This document shows, one piece after another, positions 24,068-35,941 of a DNA stretch of 64,000 nt. The DNA comes from Poa pratensis (Eukaryota; Streptophyta; Magnoliopsida; Poales; Poaceae). Made by a program: the position numbers and the translations under genes. Position 1 is the first letter of the stretch; each line of letters begins with the position of its first letter. A model generated the notes under the pieces. It searched no databases and had not been told where the DNA came from. It saw only the letters and a list, made by a program, of their open reading frames with translations. The stretch spans positions 55,056,837-55,120,836 of the forward strand of contig CAMZMU010000063.1 in NCBI GenBank assembly GCA_947311845.1, in the 5' to 3' direction.

Positions 24068-25432
24068 CTACATCACATTTCCTTGGATCTGCCATTGATG
24101 CTCAACTAGGTCTTGTTGGAGCTGAGAGTGAACTTGTTTGTCTCGGATCTCTCTATTGAACTGAAGAAACTGAGAAAAAGCAGCCGAGTGTTGGTGAGAG
24201 ATTGTTGCCATTTCCCCCATATTTTCATAATTGTAGTCTTCTTCATGAGTGTGACGCTCATTCTCAATTATCATATTATGCATGATGATACAAGCTGTCA
24301 TAATATCTCCAAGTGTCTCTTGATCCCAAAACCACGCCGGTCCACGAACAATGGTAAAACGAGCTTGGAGAACTCCAAAGGCTCGTTCTATATCTTTCCT
24401 ACAACCCTCCTGATTTTGGGAGAAACATTTCTTCTTTTTTCCTTTCGGATTTTGTATTGTCTTCACAAATGTTGCCCACTCCAGATATATGCCATCTGCA
24501 AGATAATACCCCATTGTATAGTTGTGCCCATTGATGTTGTAATTCACTTCCGGAGCTTCACCTTCAGTTAGCTTTGCAAAGACAGGGGAACGGTGAAGAA
24601 CATTAATATCATTCAGAGACCCCGGTAAACCAAAAAAGGAATGCCAAATCCAAAGATCTTGTGAAGCAACAGCTTCAAGAATGATTGTAGGTTCACGAAT
24701 ATGGCCCTGAAAAAAACCTTGGTGTCCACTAGGGCAATTTTTCCACTTCCAATGCATACAATCTATGCTCCCTAGCATACCTGGAAAACCCCTTTGCTCT
24801 CCAATAGCAAGTAACCTAGCAGTATCATCAACATTTGGAGATCTGAGGTACTCATCACCAAATATTTCAATGACAGCTCTCACAAACCTTCTAAGACTTT
24901 CTAAAGCGGTGCTCTTCCGTAGCCGACAATATTCATCTGTAGCATCAGCTGATATTCCATAAGCAAGCATCCGAAAAACCGCAGTCATCTTTTGCAAAGG
25001 ATGTAATCCAAGAACACCAGCATGGTTTCTTTCTTGCTCAAACCACGTATCATGTCGTTCGACATCACCCGCTATGTGTAAAAACAAAGGACGATGCATT
25101 CTAAACCTAGAACAACAAAAACATGAATGAGACACAAATCAAGAAGAAAGGCATAAATGAACAATTGTAACAATTGCGTACCTTTGGCGAAATAGCCTCG
25201 CGGGGTAGCCGCCTACTTCAGCAAAGTAGTCTCTGTGGAGTCTACTACAACCCTCTGCTCTATCTCGGTCAATTACTTGGCGTCCCGGCACGGAACCGCC
25301 ATGGCATGGAGCATTCAAACGGTCTTGCTCTTGCTGACCTACGACAACAGCCATCGCATAGAGCTCCTCATCGTCGGACGACGACGACTCCTCCATGCAC
25401 ATTCGCACGGCCATGCTGCGGCGGCGATTCAT
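24068..25432 (-). CDS. PIF/Harbinger DDE transposase (DDE_4 type)
   Basis: Two exons on minus: 25432-25182 and 25106-24068, with a 75-bp GT...TAG intron. The join reads 'RLFRQRFRMHRPLFLHI' in frame, giving about 429 residues. The catalytic triad is visible: first Asp in 'GSIDCMHWKW', second in 'GSLNDINVLHRSP', Glu in 'DIERAFGVLQARF'. Other family marks are 'LADGIYLEW' and a C-terminal 'ACIIMHNMIIENE'. It cuts and reinserts the element, acting in the nucleus. The N-terminus is acidic ('EESSSSDDEE'). No stop or frameshift was seen, so it may be functional. Transcription would be inward from the right terminus, convergent with ORF1. Confidence 0.92.
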
Positions 25433-26317
25433 TTTTGTGTGCGGGTGTATACAAAGAGATTGAGAGAAGTGTGAAAGTAGAGACAGAACCAGGTGTGAGG
25501 GATATGTGAGGGATGGAGCTGTATATATAGACCTGAAAACTAGCCGTTAGAAAAAACACTGTTAAAAAACTAGCCGTTAGAAACAACACTGTTCAAAAAC
25601 TAGCCGTTCAAAAAAAAACACTGTTCGAAATCTAGCCGTTAGAAATAGTGTTGTTCAAAACTATCCGTTGGAGATACTGCCGTACGAATTACGGCGGTTA
25701 CAGAAATAACCGAAGTTAGTTACAAAATATTGTTTAAATATAGTTGAATGTGATATAGGGGAGATGATATAGGGGAACTGCTGGAGATGACAAAAATATA
25801 GGAGAAGAATCTTTTTAGCGGAGTCATATAAGTCATATAGGGGAATTGCTGGACTTGCTCTAACAAGTCAAATCTGAGCAGCTCGTTTAGTTCAACCCTG
25901 TCACGTGACCCCACGGCCGGTTACACTGGCAGGCACCGACAAGGCTCCGGCAGAGCTCGCTTTTGACCTCACCGTGTTTGAGCGAGAGAAGGGCAAAAAG
26001 GAGGAAGCCGCAGGGCATGGTATCCCACCGTGCCAACGTCATGCGAGGAACAGCAAGCAGAACCCACAAGAAGAAGCAGGGCATGGTATCCCACCGTCCA
26101 CGGGGTTTTCGCCTGCCGATCCGTCGCCATTTTGTCTTCGCGGCCAAGGTTTCGGGGAGAGAGGAGAGAGTACTGCCAGGCGCCAAGAAAGAGGAAAGGA
26201 CTACGGAGTAGTAGACTGGTTGGTTGACACACAGAGCCCGTCGCCCGAGGAGCACGCGCAGTTCCCTGCGCCTTCCCGGCCTGGCCGCTCTCGCTTCTGC
26301 CCTCCTCTCCTCCAATC

Positions 26318-29300
26318 ATGCCGAGCGAGAAAGGAATGAACTTCTGGGGTTTCCTCGACGACGACAACGCCGGCGCCGGCGACGCGCCCGACATGGAGTT
26401 CCCGTACCTCGCCGCCGGCCCCGGCGCTCTCACATCCTCGCCGCCGCCGGCTTTCTCCTTCCTCGAGCCGGTACGCCGCGCCCTGCTTTTTCTTGGTCGA
26501 CGTCCTGTGGCTGGGAAAGGTCGCGCCTTTTCACGTTTCTTTACTCCTTCTCGTGGCTGATCGCAGGCGGACGCCGCGGGCGGCGGCGGCGGGAAGGCGA
26601 ATCGGGGCGCGCCGGAGGAGGAGAACGAAAGCCGGTCCGGGATAGACCACCTCGACGCCGCCGTCTCTGCCGGACCCGAGCACAGCGGCACCGGCAAGCG
26701 CTGGAGGACGAGGCCCTACGCCCGCCACACGCCGTCCCAGATCAAGGAGCTCCAAGCGTACGCGCTCTCGCTTGCCCCCTCCTATACGCGGGTTGCTTTG
26801 CTGGACTCTTTGATCATGCCTTCGTGCGTGCGTGCGTGCAGGTTCTTCCGGGAGTGCCCCCACCCGGATCAGACGGAGAGGGAGGAGCTGGCCAGGAAGC
26901 TCGGCCTCAGTCACGCCCAAGTCAAATTCTGGTTCCAGAACCGCCGCACGCAGATGAAGGTACGTAACCGATTTAATCCAGCCAGTTTGATTAATTCGCG
27001 CTTCTGGTTCATACACTTCGATTCTTGACACGGCTGCGGTGGTTAATCTTGCAAGAGGGAGATTCTGCTGCACGAGAACGCGCAGCTGCTCAAGGAGAAC
27101 GACACGCTGCGTGGCGAGAACGCATCCATGCGGGGGGCGCTGATGCATCCCGTCTGTGGCGGCTGCGGCAACCCGGCCACGACGGTGCCTCCGGGGTCGT
27201 CGTCCCGGGAGGAGGAGGCGGTGGAGGAGCACCTGCGCGCCCAGAACGCGAGCCTTAGGGCCGAGCTCACCCGATTCTGCAGGTCAGTCTCTCTGCTGGC
27301 GCCGCAAACGATGCCGGGCTCGCCACTGGCGTCGCCCACTGTGGCCAACTCCACGGTCACCGAATTCACTCGAAGTGGCTCCAGCTCAATGGGCATGGCG
27401 ATCACGACCATGACGAAGGCTGGCATTGACAAGTCCGTGTTCTTGGAGCTTGCGACGATGGCGATGAATGAGCTCGTCAAGATGGCGCAGATGGACGAGC
27501 CGCTGTGGACTCCAACTGATCCCTTGCCTGGCTCCCTTGCCAAGGATACGCTCAACTACAAAGAGTACCGGAACACCTTCTCGCCATGCATAGGGGTGAA
27601 GCCTGCGGAGTTCGTGTCCGAAGCCTCTAGGGAGTCCGGCCTTGTGATCAGTGACAGTAGTGCTGCGCTTGTGGAGACTCTCATGGACGAGGTTGTCCTC
27701 GTCTCACCACTATGTCCCTTCATGCTGCCATCGCCTGTATATATGTCTGAACTTACACTGGCTGTTTGAAATCTTACTGCAGAGACTGTGGTCCAGTATG
27801 TTCTCGTGCATCATCGCCAAGTCAATGACCTTGGAGGAGATAGCTACTGGAGTTGCAGGAAGTAGAGATGGTGCATTGCTGCTTGTGAGTGTTGAACACC
27901 ATCCAGTGTCCGTATGCATGGGCGTCCTATAGTTAATTGCAGCGTCTAATTGTTTCCTCTATCGTTGCAACAGATGCAGGCAGAGCTACGTGTTCTTTCA
28001 CCTCTTGTCCCTACTAGGGAGGTGACCTTTCTCAGGTTCTGCAAACAGTTGGGTGAGGGTGCATGGGCTGTAGTGGATGTTTCCATTGATGGATTGGTGA
28101 TGGAGCAAGGGCGAGCTGTGACATACACCACTGCAAACATGAAGTCCCGGAGGCTGCCTTCTGGTTGTGTGGTGCAAGATACCCCCAATGGCTTCTGCAA
28201 GGTACAACATCCTATCTCCATTCGCTTGTTTACATCATGTTCCTACGATTTTTTTAGGTGTTTAGGCGGTTCACCTCGTAAACATATGCACTTTTAGGTT
28301 GGCAATTGATAGCAACGTTAGTACGCGTGAGACTCATCTACCTTCTCTATTCATAGTTTAGTTAATAGCTATGCTGCTGATGCCACTCCTAGAATGCCAC
28401 CATCAAAATCAACCGTATTAGTTCCAGCAGTTTGCTACTCTACTCATGTATGGTATGATATCATCCACTTGCTTTTATCGTAAAATGCATGTGTGTTCCA
28501 GTTCTGCATAACTAGATGATTCCTGAGGAACAAAAGTAATTGAGTGTTCTTTTTATAGTACTTCAAATTGTTCTTGTTGGTTTCGTGTGCCACCGGGTGA
28601 TTGCCGTGATAATATACTCACAAGTCATAGGGTATGCTGGTAACTGGTTACAAGCCCACCACCTCAAGTAACATAATCGGTTAGTCGGCAGGGAGAGGGG
28701 GTAGACAAGTGGTTATGCATAATTAATCCAGCATTTTTTTCCCATAGCATGCATGCATCATTGCTTGGTTAATCTCAAGTCCAGTTCTCGAAAGGGATTA
28801 CAGGATGAGATACTACTCCTGGGATGAGCCCTTTAGGTAACTTACTTTCCACAATACAATCAATTTGTCTCATCATCAAGAACTTATCTGGAACACTTCC
28901 TCTAGTCTATGTCTTGATGGGAAAAATCTGTATTAGTGTTGCACCAGTCTTTATACAACTTTTATTGAAATCATGCATCCGGTGCACACGTGAGTGGTTC
29001 TGTTTCGAAATTTTAAGCTTGACGATTGAGAGAGAACGAAGTCTTATCCATCTGTGATACAAGCATCATGTTAGACACTTAGACTAGCCCTCAACAACTT
29101 TACTTTTTGTCTTTGGGGGAGAAAGGTAGTTTTTTGCACAAATTAACGCACTGTTGCATTTTATCGGCTGCATTATATAATCTACCAAGTATTTCAGAAA
29201 TGGAATGATCTACAGAAATTATTTCTGCTATTCTCGTGGAATTGTGCCATTTCACAAAGGCCAGTCCAAGCGCAAAAAGATCTTCTATTCTTATAGCAGT

Positions 29301-31652
29301 CATGTTATTTTCAGTAATGTTGTTTGAATCCTGTTTATTTTCTCTTCAATGGACCGTCACTTGTTAGATGCAAGCGACAGTGTGGTAAAATGTGTAAAAT
29401 TGTAGTCTGATTGTTTATTGCATTTTAAGCATCCAGTACATGTTACAAGTGGGAGTACATATTTCTTCAAAACGTAAATACATGATTTGTTAGCACTGTG
29501 TAACCAACAGTTATGCTGGTGTTCCTGATGGTGCCCTAGTAGAATTGCACTGGAAAGTTAGAGAATGCATTTGGGCACTTAATGTGCTAACAGATGCAAT
29601 TGAATCTACACTGCAGGTCACATGGATTGAACATACAGAATATGATGAATCCTCAGTCCCCCGACTCTACCGGCCTCTCCTTCGATCTGGACTTGCCCTT
29701 GGCGCAGGACGGTGGTTTGCAACACTACAGCGCCAGTGCGAGTGCTTGGACATTCTCATGCCATATATAGCTGCTCCAAAGCAAGACTCATCAGGTACAG
29801 AAATATGATAGTAACATACAACATCTATGCCGCATGTTTTGTGTGGTATGCTTCATTTGAATTAAAAGGCAATGTGCGACATTTTCTACAGATGTCATAG
29901 TGGATGGAACACGGAGCTTGTTGAAGCTGGCGAAGAGGATGATGGAGAACTTCTGTGCAGGGGTGAGCGCATCATCTGCTGCATGGAGCAAACTGGATGG
30001 CTTCACAGGCAACATTGGGGAGGATGTGCGTGTCACGGCACGGAGGAGTGTGGATGAACCAGGGGTGCCACCTGGTGTGGTGTTATGTGCTGCCACATCG
30101 GTCTGGATGCTTGTAACACCCAAAGAGCTTTTCAACTTCCTGTGCAATGAGGAAATGCGCGAAGAATGGGACATCCTCAGCAAGGGTGGCCCTATGCAGG
30201 AGATGACAAAAATTGCCAAGGGACAACAGAGTGGCAACGCTGTATCTCTACTGAGGGCTAATGTGAGTATTATATTTTTCGATAAAGGGAGCTTTATTAC
30301 TTAAAAACATCACATGCTTGACTGAGTAGTAGTCAGGAGGCTTTCCAATGATCTAGAAGCTGAACCCATTCACTTTTAGGCTTTTCAGATGAAATACACA
30401 TTCATATAACTTGTTGGTCTGCTCTGAATGTTCCTTCAGAAATTGGGAGATGGCATATGTAGATATGGTCAGGCATAGTTTAAATCCGGGCGTGATGAAG
30501 CACGAAGGGTCTAAAGTTTGTGAGAGTTATAGTCTTGGCGAAGAACATAAGATGATTCAAAACCAAATTATATGTACTTCTAGGATAAATGCATTCAAGC
30601 TTGAAATTACTATAGTTGTACACACAATCATGAAATTTACTACTATGTTTGTCAATGAAAGTATTTTACATCAAATGTTTTATATACTCTTAACTAGCAT
30701 AGAACTAGAGAAGGTAAAATTTAAATGTATTTATTGGAGGAGACATACGGAACAGAAAGATATTTTTTTTCTCGGACACATACCTAAAGATGTACAGTAA
30801 ATTAGGATGCATCGTGGTATTTGTGTTGTTTCCAAACAGCAAGTTTGCCTTCCTGGGTGATCCGAGTTGATGATTGAGTAAGCTTTCCTTCAAATATTGT
30901 TGAAGTCACACGAAAATGAGAAGGCGTTAGCGTGTTAAGTAAAGAAAAATGTTCAGGGCTAACATAGCAGAACGAAACTTTAAGGAAGGTTTGCCAAAAG
31001 CTGGTTAGTTCCAAAACCGAGAGTACATGTATGCCGAAAATGGTGGTAGACTAGAGAGCAGAACTCTAAATCTGTGAACTTCTATCTAGTTTCTGTGAAC
31101 ATGTATCATGCACTTGGGTCTACCTTGGTAAGCATCATCAGCGGTAGAAAATCTCATCATGTTGTATCATGCCATTTCTGTGAACTTTAAGGAAGGTCTA
31201 CCTTTAAGATGTTCATACATGTTGTGTGTGACGGTAACTACTCTTCCTATTTTCCTTTTTTTACCTCAACACTAATATCATACATGGTGCAGGCCACAAA
31301 CCAAGAGGACAGCAGCATTCTGATCCTACAGGAGACACGCACAGATGCATCTGGCTCAATGGTCGTCTACGCCCCAGTGGACATCCCGGCAATGCGACTT
31401 CTCATGGATGGAGGCGGTGACTCGACATCGGTTGCGCTTTTGCCATCCGGTTTCGTTGTTCTGCCTGCCGGGCCTAACATATCTGGTGACGTGTACAAGA
31501 CACGAGGCTCGTTGCTCACCGTGGCATTCCAGATACTTGTGAACAGCAGCCAGCCCACCGGAAAGCTCACCGTGGACTCGGTAAAGACCGTGAAGACACT
31601 AATCTCTTGCACCATCAGCAGGATCAAGACGGCGCTGCACTGTGACTTCTGA
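26318..31652 (+). CDS. Class IV HD-Zip (HD-START) transcription factor
   Basis: Nine exons: 26318-26470, 26567-26757, 26842-26959, 27056-27691, 27783-27884, 27974-28201, 29617-29794, 29892-30262, 31293-31652. All introns are GT-AG and the frame holds throughout, giving about 778 residues. The homeodomain is at about 95-154 ('[20 protein letters not shown]', '[14 protein letters not shown]'). A plant zipper-loop-zipper follows with the loop motif '[10 protein letters not shown]', then START at about 278-520 ('[17 protein letters not shown]', '[20 protein letters not shown]') and the class IV C-terminal region ending '[10 protein letters not shown]'. Class IV members are nuclear, bind L1-box-like sites and act mostly in epidermal differentiation; the role here is inferred from family only. 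The hinge lacks eight residues present in the paralogue. Confidence 0.93.
30586..30593 (+). promoter_or_regulatory. L1-box-like motif in intron 8
   Basis: TAAATGCA, the consensus recognised by class IV HD-Zip proteins, lies in intron 8 of the intact gene. The pseudogene reads 'tacatgca' at the equivalent place. One 8-mer can occur by chance, so autoregulation is only a suggestion. Confidence 0.25.
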
Positions 31653-32370
31653 ACTGAACACTGAAGAATTTTTGGCCTGGAGTCAAGAGAGAACCGTGAA
31701 ATAGTAGTGACCTTTGCTAGGTGATAAGGATCAGGCTGAGCAGGTCCTTAGCACAGAGCAATGGTGGTGGTTCGGGACTTCGGGTATTGACTCAGCCTCT
31801 CACTTTCTACCATGGCAGGGTGAATGTGGAAGTACATCTGCATTTTGGACACCGTAGAGGTTAGTGATATGCTTTGTTTGCATTTTGGCCTGGACTTGTA
31901 GTGAGTGGTAGTCGTATAAGTTTTTTTGTTGACTGGCTCATGGTGGTGGTAGCTATGAGGTTCCATGTTTTTGTTACAGAGAGACGTGATGCTTCCTGTA
32001 GGAGCTCAGAATTCCCATGTTCTATTTGTCATAGGTTATTTTTCTGTTTTGGCAGTCTTAAGTTCAGATAGTGGTTTCTGACAATCAGTCATCTAGAAAG
32101 AATCAACTTTGTTGCTTCTAAGATCAATCTGAAGTTTCTTGTCATGAAAATTAGCACGGACTTTAAAATGGGAAGAGCAAAGTAACTATCAACTTTGCTC
32201 ATAAGTCAAGGCTGTCAGACCGTAAAAATCAGAATTAAGATTAAAAAATGCAAGGAAAAGATCGATCCATTTTCTGATAATGTTATGCAATTGATCACGA
32301 TATGCAGTTGACTTGGATTAGTGGTAAACGATAGGCAGATAAACTACGAAGGAAAGCAAGATAGACACAA

Positions 32371-32506
32371 ATAAACTACGAAGAAAAGCAAGATAGACAT
32401 GTGGAAACCCCTTCCAACAAGGAAGAGAAAAACCATGAATAAACTACGAAGAAAAGCAAGATAGACATGTGGAAACCCCTTCCAACAAGGAAGAGAAAAA
32501 CCACAG
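32371..32506. repeat. 68-bp tandem duplication, 3' of HD-Zip gene
   Basis: Two almost identical 68-bp units starting 'ataaactacgaagaaaagc' at 32371 and 32439, with a partial third upstream at about 32338. The pseudogene flank has a single version near 13245. Confidence 0.85.
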
Positions 32507-32992
32507 TTGACAGCCAGCAAATCTTCATTATGATTGGGTGAGATTATAAACGCCGGAGATTTACAATGTGTGCCTTATCCTAGCCGGCGGCTTACAAGGT
32601 ATATATATAACGGTGAAAACCCTAAATCGGCTGCAGTTCGACTCGGCAACGATCTGTACCGTACTGTAGCCCAAGCCTTCGGCGAGGAGCCTCGTTTCGC
32701 TCAAAAATAGCAGGTAGTTCCTTTCATATGCAGGAACGATGGCAGAACGGCACGACCACTAGATCAGAATAACACACCCCAAAAGTTTGAGAGATACAAC
32801 ACTTTTATGAACCTCGCTTATGTCGTCGATGATGGTTTTGCACTTACCCCTGCCTAGGGTTCTAGAGCGAAAGGGGGATTTAGGGATTTGCGAGAGGGGA
32901 GAGAATTTATGCGTTGCGCCTTGCTTATGTCGTTGATGATGGTTTTGCAGTTACCCCTCCTTCACGTGACCCCGCTTCAGGTTACATGACAC

Positions 32993-33565
32993 TGGGAGTT
33001 GGTCTTGCACGGAAAACCCATGGGCATCCTCTTTTGTTACAAATCACGGTGTTACGATTCTTCTCGTTCGAGTGCTTCACTATGAATGGAGTGCTTCAAT
33101 GGCCTATATATGGTGCTTCACCGCATACTCCCTAAGCCACATTTTCCATTCTACCAAGTCTGGAAACTTCAAACATTTCTTTATGCGAGACTTGTTGTCA
33201 TCATCGTCTTGAGTTGTGCTTGGTGTTGTTTCTAGATCTGTATACTTGCCACCATCCACTAGAGCCTTATCGGCGAGTGTGAGATCACGAAAAAATGGAA
33301 TTCGGTGATCCCGGCCTACAAATTTTAAAATGGCTTGGGCTTCTCTCGCCGTGAACCCATCTTCGTCCAATTCCTCTAGTCCCTCGTCCTCTGAGTCGGA
33401 GGCACAGCAACGGCGATAAAAGATGTCACGGTCCATGGCATCCTCCTCGACTTGTGCCTTTACATCGCCAAGATAAGTGTCATGATACTCATCCTCCCGC
33501 TCGGACAGATCACCCTCCATGTCTTCTTCATTCCTATCTTCATCATCAATGCCAAAGCCTGATAA
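32993..33565 (-). pseudogene. Mutator-like transposase fragment (MuDR DNA-binding region)
   Basis: The minus strand reads an acidic stretch ('DEDRNEEDMEGDLSERED') and 'FFRDLTLADKALVDGGKY'. Then comes 'KCLKFPDLVEWKMWLREYAV', the conserved start of the MuDR-type DNA-binding domain. It continues after a stop as 'KHSNEKNRNTVICNKRGCPW', the zinc-binding half of that domain. A stop at about 33104 and a frame change break it. The catalytic part is absent: sequence switches to the HD-Zip duplication flank at about 32992. Its N-terminal continuation is at 39061-39474. Confidence 0.75.
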
Positions 33566-34045
33566 GGGGAGACCCGATCTTCTCGTTGAGCACGTCGGTG
33601 GATGGTGGATAACTCGTGAGACGCTGACGATCTCTCCGGCTGTTCCCCGTTGCCAATGCAACAGATCTTCAACCCTATGGATATTCGCAACACCACACGC
33701 TTGCGCACATAGCCGCCGACTACGAATCGGTCTTGTTATCTTCTAATTCCCAGTGGAACAACAGACAACACTCAAACTTTGCAGAAGTAACAATCACCAG
33801 ATCGAAACGAATTGGTGAGGATAATTTCAGGTGAATGCTTCTAGCAATTCGGTCTGAAATGTTTAACGTAGTCTGACCTTTTACAGCCGAATATATAGTG
33901 CCTACCGCGTACATGCGTACGAATCCTAACCGAATAGTATTACTAGTTGCCTAACTTAAATATCCTAATTGATCTTTGGACCCACCGATCCACATAATGT
34001 GCAGGTACATGCACCTACCCTATTCCTTTCCTTGAAAATATTGTA

Positions 34046-34164
34046 CTCCCTACGTCCCAAAATAAGTGTCTCAATTTTGAATAAAAGTGGATATATCTAT
34101 ACATGTTTCATGTCTAGATACATCAACTTTTTGACAAATATAAGACAGTTATTGTTGGACGGAG
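34046..34164. mobile_element. Stowaway (Tc1/Mariner) MITE
   Basis: About 119 bp, starting CTCCCTACGTCCCAAAATAA and ending in a diverged inverse (ttattgttggacggag). TA dinucleotides flank it at 34044-34045 and 34165-34166. The terminal consensus and TA duplication fit the grass Stowaway family. Confidence 0.85.
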
Positions 34165-35408
34165 TACGTTCTAGTTCCTTGACCTGTTGACCAGCATGCA
34201 TGCAACGCACATGGATGGCAGGGCTGGGTCCCACGTCCTTGAGCTGCATATGCCGATCGTACCACATGGCTGAGTCCAATGTTGAATGCCAAACGTGATT
34301 AGCATGTCCTGGTAGATAAATTAGCTTAGCCAATTTCTTGTGTTTTCTGGTCGCCGTCGTCGCGTGTCTTGTGGTCGTCGTACTCCCTCTCCTCCTGCTG
34401 ACGCCATTCCGACGAATGCTAAATCTAATCAAATAAAAATACAATGATTTAGTTAGTATATAATTCCCATATATCAAGGTATTACATTTAGCTAGGAATA
34501 AATTCACCTGATAATAATCATCAGTTAGGCTAAATATTTCCTTCCAATTCAAACACGGATAATCACCGTAATTCATGAATATATCCTCATCAAAGCCACT
34601 AGGGGACTAAAGCGCGGCTCTGCCGCGCCCGTGGATTTGGAAAAAAAATAGTTTTTTTTCGGAAGACTGAATTTGAAATTTAGATTAGAAAGCTTTGGCA
34701 TAGTTTTCCTTCCTTCTTAACTTTTTTGAAATGCTAGCTAAAGATTAGTCATACTTCGGGAAGTCCTGCAAAATGAGAAGTTATCCATATTTGAATTGTT
34801 GTAGATTTTAAGAAAGTGGATAAATTTGGAAAGCACTCCAAATTTTTAATTTTGAACTTTGCTTGCATGTCATAATTAGAGGTCTTTTTTTTTTGTGTGT
34901 TCTCTTATACATCTTTATTAATATGTAGGTAGATTAAATTTTCCTGGTTATATATCGTTTGGAATTTTTTTTAAAAAAAATAAGGGTTTCTTTTTGGAGG
35001 GTAAAAAAAAACATGTCATAGTTAGAGATCATTTTTTGTCTGTGTTCTATTTATTAATATGTAGGTAGATTAAATTTTACTGGTTTTGTACCGATTTGCG
35101 AATTATTTCATTTTTTTTAAAATAAGGGTTTTTTCTGGGGAAAAATTAAAAGAAAAACGGAGCTGACATGTAGGCCCGACATGGCGTCATGCTGACGCCA
35201 GGGGGCAGTTCTGGCGACATACGTATGTTTATACATTTCTAATATTTTGAATAATTTAACGCATTTGAAATCATTTTGATTTATATGGAAAATACATATT
35301 TTGAAGGTACAGGGAAATTTGAATTTCTAATTTTGGTCATGCATATTTATTATTTATGTGAACACTTTGACATTTTTGTCATTTTTTGTTGTGGGCATAT
35401 TAAAATTG

Positions 35409-35533
35409 TTGATTTAAATTATTTAGTTTTTTTTTCAAAGTTGTATGAATTGCAAAAGGGGGGGGGGGATTTTTTTTTTGTTGATTTAAATTATTTAGTT
35501 TTTTCTTTCAAAGTTTTATGAATTGCAAAAGAG
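35409..35533. repeat. Imperfect tandem duplication with G11 run
   Basis: The block 'ttgatttaaattatttagt' through 'atgaattgcaaaag' occurs twice (35409 and 35481). The copies are separated by a run of eleven G and a long T run. Confidence 0.8.
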
Positions 35534-35559
35534 GGCGAAAAAAAAACTGACAGCATGGT

Positions 35560-35592
35560 CCCACTGTGACGTCGTGCTGACGTCACAGTGGG
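35560..35592. repeat. 14-bp perfect inverted repeat
   Basis: CCCACTGTGACGTC and GACGTCACAGTGGG are separated by five bases, giving a strong potential hairpin that contains two TGACGT-type cores. There is no T-run, so it is not a terminator. It may be a transposon end or a bZIP-type palindrome. Confidence 0.7.
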
Positions 35593-35941
35593 GAAATCTG
35601 GCCAGAGGCGCCCGCGGCAGCGCCGAGCATGCCGGCGGCGCGACGCCGCTATTTGGCACGCGCGCGTGCGCGCGTCGGACGCGCCCGAATTATGGAATTC
35701 CCTATGTTTCAATGTTTTACCATATTCCTTTTTTTCCATCTTAACAGTTTACCATGTGAAACACGTTATAATATGCTATTTGAAGGCATGCCGTCGAGTA
35801 AACAACAAATAATCAAGGCCATAGCAATATTCATAACAGACAGCTGTGGTACAGCGGTCATCTAATCCTCATGGATTCAAATTGGCATCATTTTCTCACC
35901 AATAATCTCAATAGCATACAAATATCCCTACGGCCTATTTT

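Larger units (their letters stand above)
21827..25860. mobile_element. PIF/Harbinger element, complete, near-autonomous
   Basis: The terminal inverted repeat GAGCAAGTCCAGCAGTCCCC at 21827 pairs with GGGGAATTGCTGGACTTGCTC ending at 25860. TAA lies immediately outside both ends (21824-21826 and 25861-25863), the 3-bp target duplication of PIF/Harbinger elements. Inside are the two genes expected for the superfamily in convergent orientation: a Myb-like ORF1 on plus and a DDE transposase on minus. The 5' 900 bp is GC-rich leader with imperfect 'ggggcggggacggccgg' repeats. The region 25507-25640 carries repeated 'aactagccgttagaaa' motifs. Confidence 0.95.
21383..25899. mobile_element. hAT-like MITE split by a Harbinger insertion
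   Basis: The left part, 21383-21826, starts AGGGCTGGACATAAAGCTCG. The right part, 25861-25899, ends in the inverse of AGGGTTGAACTAAACGAGCT. Both are rich in 'agctcgtt/aacgagct' motifs. Together, without the insert, they make an element of about 480 bp. The terminal sequence type fits hAT, but no 8-bp duplication survives at the flanks (gcactggt versus gtcacgtg), so superfamily is tentative. Confidence 0.6.
25900..32992. repeat. Segmental duplication, copy B (intact gene)
   Basis: Partner of 7497-14022. It starts immediately right of the hAT/Harbinger nest at 'tcacgtgacccc' and ends at 'ccgcttcaggttacatgacac', where Mutator-like transposase sequence begins. The genes are in the same orientation, about 18.3 kb apart start to start. 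Much of the separation is later transposon insertions (Athila-like, CACTA, Harbinger), so the original tandem spacing was much shorter. Confidence 0.85.

Noticed and set aside
24113..24571. 152-codon plus-strand frame
   Set aside because: It is antisense to exon 2 of the Harbinger transposase, which has clear catalytic motifs.
35560..35592. Hairpin as a bacterial-type terminator or attachment site
   Set aside because: Eukaryotic context, no T-run, no neighbouring gene; kept only as an inverted repeat.
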